From Euplotes aediculatus (taxonomy: Eukaryota; Ciliophora; Spirotrichea; Euplotida; Euplotidae): a stretch of 20,858 nt of DNA. Below the pieces are notes generated by a model, which saw only the letters and a list, made by a program, of their open reading frames with translations, made no database searches and was not told the DNA's origin. Of the stretch, positions 15,864 through 20,858 are shown piece after piece. The position numbers and the translations under genes were made by a program. Where the stretch lies: positions 1 to 20,858 of the forward strand of contig JAQGFW010007909.1 in the NCBI GenBank assembly GCA_030463445.1, in the 5' to 3' direction. How positions within the stretch are numbered: the stretch's first letter is position 1; each line of letters begins with the position of its first letter.

Positions 15864-16463
15864 ATGTCAGCCGCCCAGTCCGATATTGAGATTTTGAAGC
15901 AATCCATCAATCGTTTTTTATCAATAACCGACGAAGAATTTGCTCTTTCGGATGGCTTTTGGCACACCAAAACCTATAAAAAAGGTGAGTTCTACAACGA
16001 TTTCAAGCAAGTTTGTAAACACCTCGGTTTTGTCCTGAATGGCGTTTTCAGAACTTACTACGTTGACGAAAAATCGGGCGATGAAAAGAATATTTATTTC
16101 TATACCCACAATCAAATCGTGGTTTCTTATGCGAGTTTTATCAATCAAGTGCCGTGTCATTATTATACCCAAGCCATGGTTGATTCGCGTGTGGTTTACA
16201 TCCACATCGAAAACTTGATGAAACTTTACCAAAAATCACACATCTGGGAGCGTTTTGGTAGATTAATTGCTGAGCAAGCCTCCAATATCGCCCTCGACCG
16301 AACCGAAAGCCTACTTTTTCAAACTCCCGAAGAGCGGTATCTCAATCTTGTGAGTCAGCATTCTGATATTATCAATAGTATTCCGCTTTATCATATTTCT
16401 TCATATTTGGGTATTCAAGGCCCATCATTGAGACGCATCCGAAAAAGAATTGCGATGAAATAA
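15864..16463 (+). CDS. Crp/Fnr-family transcriptional regulator
   Basis: I choose the ATG at 15864 (MSAAQSDIEILKQSI), giving 199 residues, the usual size for the short Bacteroidota members; the 28 codons before it look non-coding. Residues about 10-120 form the cyclic-nucleotide-binding-type beta-roll (KKGEFYNDFKQVCKHLGFVL, then GVFRTYYVDEKSGDEKN), and a long dimer helix follows. The C-terminal helix-turn-helix is in ERYLNLVSQHSDIINSIPLYHISSYLGIQGPSLRRIRKR; I give it in two parts: about 153-175 and 176-196. The recognition helix region GIQGPSLRRIRKR replaces the more common G-I-T-P-E-T-L-S-R form. There are no Fe-S cysteines in the N-terminus as in Fnr. Effector and targets unknown; it is a single gene with no obvious partner. 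Confidence 0.85.
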   Translation: MSAAQSDIEILKQSINRFLSITDEEFALSDGFWHTKTYKKGEFYNDFKQVCKHLGFVLNGVFRTYYVDEKSGDEKNIYFYTHNQIVVSYASFINQVPCHYYTQAMVDSRVVYIHIENLMKLYQKSHIWERFGRLIAEQASNIALDRTESLLFQTPEERYLNLVSQHSDIINSIPLYHISSYLGIQGPSLRRIRKRIAMK

Positions 16464-16944
16464 ATAATTTTAGTGTAGGTTAAAGTTTTATTGTTTTTGA
16501 TGTTCAACTTTATATTTTTAATTGAAAATAAATTTAGCTACGCAAAGCAAGTTTGACATTATCTAATTTACCCATAAATTGTGGTAAAATAACTTGTCAG
16601 ATTTCAATTCTTACAGACGTATAAAAATATTTTTTTGATATTTGTTAATGGTAAGGCTACAAGTCTGTAAGGTATTTTCTGAGTGTGTTTATTCAGCAAA
16701 ACTTTGCAATGAGTTTTCTGATTGGTACATTAGTCGTGAATCTTTTTTTATTTTTTTGTTAGCAAAGCACTCATTATAATTGGGTTTTGTGGTGGTTTTA
16801 GTACATTCTTTATATTTAGCAACGATACTTTAAATTTGATGTCATTTGACAAAGGCAGAATCGGCTTTACAAATATTTCACTCAAACGTAAATCTCTGTT
16901 TATTAGTTACTTATGTAGAATTTTGGATAGCTAAATAAAAGAAA

Positions 16945-16972
16945 AGTGGTCGGACTACTTAAACCGACCACT
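16945..16972 (-). terminator. Hairpin, possible minus-strand terminator
   Basis: Arms AGTGGTCGG and CCGACCACT (9 bp, perfect) with a 10-base loop. On the minus strand the stem is followed by TTTTCTTTTATTT, so termination in that direction is plausible; on the plus strand there is no T tract. No annotated minus-strand gene ends here. Confidence 0.5.
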
Positions 16973-17121
16973 ATCAAAATACTAAATTAGGCATAAAATC
17001 AAGGTGTTTTAGCTTAATTTATGAAACAAAACTACGACGTTAAATGCCTTGTTCACAGTATATAAGATTAGGTATTTATAGGAATTATGTTAATATTAAG
17101 TGCTATTTTGAGTTCTTTTGG

Positions 17122-17148
17122 GGGTTGTTTACACAGGGTAAACAACCC
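17122..17148. repeat. Perfect hairpin upstream of the DeoR-like gene
   Basis: Arms GGGTTGTTTAC and GTAAACAACCC (11 bp) with loop ACAGG. No gene ends just before it and no T tract follows, so a terminator role is weak. It may be an operator, a leader structure or another dispersed palindrome. Confidence 0.65.
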
Positions 17149-17187
17149 ATCCAGAAGTAGTTATAAATTCATCATAGGTTATATACA

Positions 17188-17257
17188 TTGCAAATGTATG
17201 CAAATAATTTACAAGTATCCAAGAAAAAATTGCAATATTTTGCAAATATTTGCAAAA
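17188..17257. promoter_or_regulatory. Phased TTGCAA array, likely operator of the DeoR-like gene
   Basis: TTGCAA words start at 17188, 17230, 17240 and 17250, with ATGCAA at 17198. Spacings are 10, 32, 10 and 10 bases, all close to whole helical turns. The last two words lie in a 20-base perfect palindrome (17238-17257, core TTTGCAAATATTTGCAAA) ending 10 bases before the ATG at 17268. The position fits autoregulation by the gene's own product. Confidence 0.55.
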
Positions 17258-17267
17258 AAATCGAACT

Positions 17268-18023
17268 ATGTTAAAAGAAGAACGCCAAAAATTGATTTTG
17301 GATAAATTAAACACCGACAAAAAAATAAGTTTTGTTGAGCTTGGGCAATTCTTGAATGTATCTTATGATAGTATTCGTCGAGATATAATCGAACTGGAAG
17401 ATAAGGGGCTTCTTAAAAAAGTACATGGGGGGGCGGTTGCTAATTCGTACCTTTCTATTTTAGGAAATAAACAAAATGGTTCTTCAAATAACAACGAAGA
17501 ACTATCAGTTATTTACAAAAAAGCTCAAAAACTATTCGATAATCGCCAAATTATCATTATGGATGGCGGTACAACAAACTTTTTTTTGGCAGAACAGCTA
17601 CCCAAAACTCTCGAAGCAACTATCGTTACTAATAGCCCACCATTGGCAATGGCACTCAACGACCACCCTAAATTGGAGGTAATATTGTTAGGAGGGACCT
17701 ACTACAAACGTTATCAGATTACACTTGGAAACGAGGTTTCGAGAGCCTTAGAGCATATCAATGCCGATATATATTTTATGGGAGTAAATGGTGTACATCC
17801 CGAAAAAGGGCTGACGATTCGGCATTATGAAGAGTCAATAATTAAGCAAAATATGATGAAAGCGGCTAAAAAAACGGTTTGTTGTATTATTGAGGAAAAA
17901 CTCGGAGTGCAGGAGTCTTATAAAGTTTGCAATTTTATGCAAATTGATATGATGCTAACTTATCTAAAACCCACTGATAGCAAATTATCTACCTACCAAA
18001 AATTAGGAACTGATATTTGGTAA
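17268..18023 (+). CDS. DeoR/GlpR-family transcriptional regulator
   Basis: 251 residues from the ATG at 17268 (MLKEERQKLILDKLN, the usual opening of this family); the TTG at 17250 lies inside a palindrome and is rejected. Residues 1-57 form the winged helix-turn-helix, with FLNVSYDSIRRDIIELEDKG as recognition helix and HGGA at its end. From about 90 comes the DeoR C-terminal sugar-phosphate sensor domain (ISOCOT fold): MDGGTTNFFLAEQL, VTNSPPLAMAL, ILLGGTYYK and FMGVNGVHPEKGLT. Family members usually repress sugar or nucleoside catabolism and respond to a phosphorylated intermediate. No sugar-use genes are adjacent, so its target is unknown. Upstream lies a phased repeat array. Confidence 0.9.
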   Translation: MLKEERQKLILDKLNTDKKISFVELGQFLNVSYDSIRRDIIELEDKGLLKKVHGGAVANSYLSILGNKQNGSSNNNEELSVIYKKAQKLFDNRQIIIMDGGTTNFFLAEQLPKTLEATIVTNSPPLAMALNDHPKLEVILLGGTYYKRYQITLGNEVSRALEHINADIYFMGVNGVHPEKGLTIRHYEESIIKQNMMKAAKKTVCCIIEEKLGVQESYKVCNFMQIDMMLTYLKPTDSKLSTYQKLGTDIW

Positions 18024-18066
18024 GTAGATATCGGAAATAATTATCCGAATTGAGATTATTGATAAA

Positions 18067-18096
18067 ACTACAAATAAGTAAAATCTTATTTGTAGT
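18067..18096 (-). terminator. Terminator of ribD, overlapping its stop codon
   Basis: Perfect 12-bp stem (ACTACAAATAAG and its complement) with a 6-base loop. On the minus strand it is followed by TTTTATC. The ribD stop (18086-18088) is inside the 5' arm. On the plus strand it also follows the convergent DeoR-like gene, but without a T tract. Confidence 0.7.
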
Positions 18097-19147
18097 AGAT
18101 GGTTAATTCATCAGTGATTTTTTCGGTAGAATTTATCTCTTTAAAGTTAATTTTTGGAGAAGAAATACCACTTTTTAACACAATGGATGCTTTAAAAAGC
18201 CTTATTTCATCATAAAAGCCACTATCAATAAAACTTTGGAGTAGCTGTGTACCACCCTCAACAATTAAAGATTGAATCTTGCTTTTATACAATTTTTGTA
18301 GAATATTCTGAATTAAGTTTTCGTTGAATTCTACCTCAATAACTTCGGAATTCAAACCCAATTTAGGTTGTGTCGTGATTGCAGACCCTGACAAGCTATT
18401 TTTTGTTGAAATAATAGTAATCGTCTTCGAATCTCCATTAAAAATATTCAAACTTCTACTTAATCTCAGGTTTTTGTCTAAAACAACTCGAATTGGGTTT
18501 CGCCCCGACCAATTTCTGACATTTAGCGTAGGGTTATCAAAATGAGCCGTATTGGTGCCAACCATGATGGCATCTTCTTCGCTACGCCATTTATGCGAAT
18601 ACATCTTCGAAAAATCGTTGCTGATTTTTAGGGCTTCAAAATTCTCTTTGGCAATGAGACCATCGGCAGTTTCTGCCCATTTTAAAATAATATAGGGGCG
18701 TTGCTGCTCGACCATTGTAAAAAAACGACTATTGAGCTTACGACCCTCTTCTACCAAAAGTCCGGTTTCGACCTCAATACCAGCATTTTGTAGCTTTTGA
18801 ATTCCTTTGCCAGCCACCAACGGAAAAGGGTCGTCGTTGCAAATGACTACTTTTTTGAGGCGATGTTTTATCAATAAATCGGCACAAGGAGGGGTTTTTC
18901 CAAAGTGTGAGCAAGGTTCAAGCGTTACATAAGCCGTTGATTCTGAGAGGATTGACTTATCTTTAACCGAATTCACGGCGTTTACTTCGGCGTGAGCTTC
19001 GCCGTATCGTTGGTGCCAACCTTCGCCTACAATCAAGCCATTATGCACAATCACACAGCCAACCATCGGATTTGGACTCACCGAGCCTTGCCCCAACGAA
19101 GCAAGTTCTAAGGCTCGCCACATAAAAGCACTACCATCAGAAACCAT
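18086..19147 (-). CDS. ribD: Bifunctional riboflavin biosynthesis deaminase/reductase RibD
   Basis: Cytosolic enzyme that deaminates the diaminopyrimidine product of GTP cyclohydrolase II, then reduces its ribosyl side chain with NADPH. I use the ATG at 19147 (MVSDGSAFMWRALELAS), 353 residues; the TTG 10 codons earlier adds nothing family-like. The N-terminal deaminase has the zinc site HAEVNAV (His52, catalytic Glu54) with EPCSHFGKTPPC (Cys79, Cys88), and SPNPMVGCVIV at 24-34. The C-terminal reductase starts near 145 (RPYIILKWAETADG), then IMVGTNTAHFDNP and IVEGGTQLLQSF. Both activities look intact. It is divergent from prmC with only 73 bases between the starts, and no other rib gene is near. 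Confidence 0.96.
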   Translation of the reverse strand: MVSDGSAFMWRALELASLGQGSVSPNPMVGCVIVHNGLIVGEGWHQRYGEAHAEVNAVNSVKDKSILSESTAYVTLEPCSHFGKTPPCADLLIKHRLKKVVICNDDPFPLVAGKGIQKLQNAGIEVETGLLVEEGRKLNSRFFTMVEQQRPYIILKWAETADGLIAKENFEALKISNDFSKMYSHKWRSEEDAIMVGTNTAHFDNPTLNVRNWSGRNPIRVVLDKNLRLSRSLNIFNGDSKTITIISTKNSLSGSAITTQPKLGLNSEVIEVEFNENLIQNILQKLYKSKIQSLIVEGGTQLLQSFIDSGFYDEIRLFKASIVLKSGISSPKINFKEINSTEKITDELTIYYK

Positions 19148-19208
19148 ATTATTGTCAGTGTTTACCCTCAAAATCAAGAAATTCTATAAAACACAGCTAA
19201 TCGTAGCC

Positions 19209-19216
19209 TATATTTG
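19209..19216 (+). promoter_or_regulatory. -7 box abutting the prmC start
   Basis: TATATTTG, an exact TAnnTTTG, ends 4 bases before the prmC ATG at 19221. If used, the mRNA would start at or next to the ATG (leaderless or nearly so). No TTG stands 19-21 bases upstream. Confidence 0.45.
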
Positions 19217-19220
19217 CCGC

Positions 19221-20114
19221 ATGAAAGCCAAAGAGTTATTCGACAAATTAGTTTCCCAAATTTCGGTGTACGATGCCCAAGAAGCAAGAGAAATTGTCTT
19301 TTGGTTGATGGAATATTTCTTGAAAATCCGAAAAATTGATATTCTTGCCGATAAAACAATCACACAATTGGTAGAAGATGAGGACTTCTGGCAGAATATC
19401 ATCAGTCGAATCAATGCAAACGAGCCGATTCAGTACATCATTGGCGAAACTACATTTTTTGGAGCAACGTTCTTAGTGAATCCATCGGTTCTTATTCCAC
19501 GCCCCGAAACGGAGGAATTAATCGAAAATATTTTAAAAAATCTTCATTCAAAGCAAAACGATTTACGGATTCTTGATATTGGCACAGGTTCGGGCTGCAT
19601 TGCGGTAACGCTTGCCAAAGAATTGCCAAATGCCGAAATTTGGGCTTATGATGTATCTGACTATGCCCTCGAAACCGCTCAAAAAAATGCAATACTAAAC
19701 CATGTCAAAGTAAACTTTGAAAAACATGATATTCTGCAATACTTGGTTGAAGTAAATGAAGAAATCGGAGATGAAGAACAAGAAACAAAAAACAAGAAAT
19801 ACCAAACAGAATATGACCTAATTGTTAGTAATCCGCCGTATGTAACAAAGGCTGAGGCGGCTCAAATGCGTAAAAATGTGCTTGAGCACGAGCCGCATTT
19901 GGCACTATTTGTAGAAGACGACGACCCATTGATTTTTTATGTAGCAATTGCCAAATTTGCTCAAAAGTACCTAAAAAAAGGCGGTTTTGTGGCTCTCGAA
20001 ATCAACGAAACCCTGGGTGAATCTACGGCTGAGGTTTTCCGAAATCATGGATTTGAGGATGTAAGAATAGTAAAAGATATTTTTAAGAAAGATAGAATTG
20101 TGCTGGTAGAATAA
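19221..20114 (+). CDS. prmC: Peptide chain release factor N5-glutamine methyltransferase (PrmC/HemK)
   Basis: Cytosolic SAM-dependent enzyme that methylates the GGQ glutamine of release factors RF1/RF2. I use the ATG at 19221 (MKAKELFDKLVSQIS), 297 residues; upstream codons are not family-like. The helical N-terminal domain with PIQYIIGETTFFGATF and IPRPETEEL (from about 92) is typical. The SAM site DIGTGSG is at 119-125, and the catalytic NPPY, which binds the target glutamine, at 204-207. About 20 highly charged residues just before NPPY (EEIGDEEQETKNKKYQTEYD) look like a local insertion or an extended loop compared with shorter members. The gene is convergent with yraN, only 12 bases between stops. 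Confidence 0.95.
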   Translation: MKAKELFDKLVSQISVYDAQEAREIVFWLMEYFLKIRKIDILADKTITQLVEDEDFWQNIISRINANEPIQYIIGETTFFGATFLVNPSVLIPRPETEELIENILKNLHSKQNDLRILDIGTGSGCIAVTLAKELPNAEIWAYDVSDYALETAQKNAILNHVKVNFEKHDILQYLVEVNEEIGDEEQETKNKKYQTEYDLIVSNPPYVTKAEAAQMRKNVLEHEPHLALFVEDDDPLIFYVAIAKFAQKYLKKGGFVALEINETLGESTAEVFRNHGFEDVRIVKDIFKKDRIVLVE

Positions 20115-20129
20115 ACCCTGTCAGAGTTA
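20113..20129. repeat. Diverged half copy of palindrome A
   Basis: AAACCCTGTCAGAGTTA matches the left arm of the 6289-6323 palindrome at 15 of 17 positions. It exactly fills the gap between the convergent prmC and yraN genes and supplies part of both stop codons. The complementary arm is absent. Confidence 0.6.
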
Positions 20130-20477
20130 AAAAAACGCATCTTCAAAGTGTTGAATCTCAAATATTTGCCCAACCAAAATCGCTACAATATCAAACCGTA
20201 CGTTGCCCCTCCAATCATTATCATAAATGTAGTTTTCGGCCGTTTTTTTGATAAGATTTGCCTTGGCTTTTGATATGGTTTGTTCTGGGAATCCATAATC
20301 GGTATTACTCCTTGCTCTTACTTCTACAAACACCAGCCAGCCTTCTTTTTGGGCAATAATATCAATTTCGCCTTTGCCAAAAGTATAATTCTGTTCCAGA
20401 ATCTCATAGCCTTTTTTTTCGAGCATTTTGGCTGCCATTTCTTCGGCTTTATTACCCGTTTCTTGTTTGGGTGTCAT
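20127..20477 (-). CDS. yraN: YraN family (UPF0102) nuclease-fold protein
   Basis: 116 residues, the usual size. The family core is visible: GNKAEEMAAKMLEKKGYEIL (8-27), then NYTFGKGEIDIIA and LVFVEVRAR, which together carry the Glu-Asp-Glu-x-Arg/Lys residues of the restriction-endonuclease-like fold (as in Holliday-junction resolvases). The conserved RFDIVAI strand near the end is also present. The role in bacteria is not settled; a nuclease function is inferred from fold only. Its ATG overlaps the stop of the upstream glycosyltransferase-like gene by 4 bases (ATGA), so the two are probably translationally coupled. Confidence 0.93.
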   Translation of the reverse strand: MTPKQETGNKAEEMAAKMLEKKGYEILEQNYTFGKGEIDIIAQKEGWLVFVEVRARSNTDYGFPEQTISKAKANLIKKTAENYIYDNDWRGNVRFDIVAILVGQIFEIQHFEDAFF

Positions 20478-20858
20478 AGATATTTTGCTATTGTTTTCAA
20501 AACCAAATCAATCACCGTTTCATCGAATTTTTCGGTATAAACTGCCTTAAAACCGGTCCTTTCGAGTGTCTCGGTTTTAGAAGATTCTTTGTCATGAATC
20601 ACCAAAATTTCTTTATTGCCAATCGGGAAAAACTGCCGCCCGCCAGCGTGTTGTGAAAGCATAATCGTTGGGGCAATAATTGAGCATAAATGTGCCGGAA
20701 AAGAATCCATTGTAATGGCTACTCGGCTTGCTTCGGTCAAGGTTGGTAATTCAGACAAATTCAACTTCCCAGCCGTTAAAATCCGTCCTGAATACTCCGA
20801 AAACAAACTTTTTAGATGCGTATAGACCTCATTAGCAAAGCTTTTTTCGCCACAGAAC
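20474..20858 (-). CDS. Glycosyltransferase family 9-like protein (C-terminal part; runs off window)
   Basis: The frame stays open to the window edge, so only about 128 C-terminal residues are seen and the start is outside. A TTG at 20806 is not the start, because the upstream codons (FCGEKSFANEVYTHLKS) continue naturally. The segment NLSELPTLTEASRVAITMDS followed by FPAHLCSIIAPTIMLSQ fits the C-terminal nucleotide-sugar-binding half of GT9 (heptosyltransferase-like) enzymes: an S-E-L-P helix, a strand ending in DS, then H-L and a hydrophobic A-P-T-I strand. GT9 enzymes add heptose or related sugars to lipopolysaccharide core on the cytosolic face. The call is moderate because the diagnostic N-terminus is missing. 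It overlaps yraN by 4 bases. Confidence 0.6.
   Translation of the reverse strand, partial: FCGEKSFANEVYTHLKSLFSEYSGRILTAGKLNLSELPTLTEASRVAITMDSFPAHLCSIIAPTIMLSQHAGGRQFFPIGNKEILVIHDKESSKTETLERTGFKAVYTEKFDETVIDLVLKTIAKYL

Larger units (their letters stand above)
16464..17187. other. Long AT-rich intergenic region without a convincing gene
   Basis: Lies between the Crp-like gene and the regulatory array of the DeoR-like gene. It holds a 9-base inverted repeat CTTACAGAC (16610-16618) / GTCTGTAAG (16663-16671), a hairpin at 16945-16972 and another at 17122-17148. The only small frame of note (16839-16934, 31 codons) has a TAAATTTG box directly against its ATG, which argues against translation from that promoter. 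No protein fragment is recognisable. Confidence 0.7.

Noticed and set aside
16610-16671. CTTACAGAC/GTCTGTAAG inverted repeat as ends of a small transposable element
   Set aside because: Arms of 9 bases only, 62 bases overall, no target-site duplication seen and no second copy in the window.
16839-16934. 31-codon frame in the long gap, preceded by TAAATTTG and followed by a hairpin
   Set aside because: The promoter-like box touches the ATG, so transcription would start inside the frame, and the hairpin lacks a T tract on this strand. No recognisable peptide.
17122-17148. Hairpin as terminator of the Crp-like gene
   Set aside because: It lies more than 650 bases from that stop and has no T tract on either strand.
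17087-17305. 72-codon plus-strand frame upstream of and into the DeoR-like gene
   Set aside because: It covers a hairpin and the phased array and overlaps the regulator out of frame; low-complexity Lys/Asn/Ile content.

Overview
The window looks like chromosomal DNA of a Bacteroidota bacterium, probably of the order Cytophagales. This is inferred from gene content and style. There are no clear Shine-Dalgarno sites, several -7 boxes fit the Bacteroidota primary-sigma pattern TAnnTTTG with an upstream TTG, the base composition is AT-rich, and the gene families are typical of the group (M20 dipeptidase, large BNR/Asp-box secreted protein, CCG-domain Fe-S protein, FNR-type regulator with a short C-terminal helix-turn-helix). 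No rRNA, tRNA, CRISPR array, phage, insertion sequence or intact transposase was seen.

Layout. 1-1307: the 3' part of an Nramp-type Mn/Fe transporter, convergent with a small lipoprotein and an M20 metallodipeptidase on the minus strand (1346-3157). 3350-3733: an unrecognised coiled-coil protein with a strong terminator. 3941-5257: murF. 5361-6152 (minus): an orphan two-CCG-domain Fe-S protein, divergent from a plus-strand operon MBL-fold hydrolase / murB / short-chain dehydrogenase (6383-9086). 9205-14198: three secreted proteins on the plus strand, namely a 980-residue Asp-box protein, a GH20-like glycosidase and a TPR protein. 14274-15563 (minus): glyA. 15864-16463: Crp/Fnr-family regulator. 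16464-17267: about 800 bases without a gene. 17268-18023: DeoR-family regulator. 18086-19147 (minus): ribD, divergent from prmC (19221-20114). 20127-20858 (minus): yraN, overlapped by 4 bases by the 3' part of a glycosyltransferase-9-like gene that runs off the window.

Most of the genes are housekeeping: peptidoglycan precursor synthesis (murF, murB), one-carbon metabolism (glyA), riboflavin synthesis (ribD), release-factor methylation (prmC) and metal uptake. The part that may be specialised is the secreted trio at 9205-14198.

The most unusual material is between the genes. Several different perfect palindromes occur in intergenic gaps, two of them in tandem in the predicted leader of the MBL/murB operon, where a shared 9-base word allows alternative pairings. 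A diverged half copy of one lies at the prmC/yraN junction. Upstream of the DeoR-type gene there is a helically phased array of TTGCAA words ending in a 20-base perfect palindrome. I saw no clearly new multi-gene system; the findings are mainly candidate regulatory or repeat structures.
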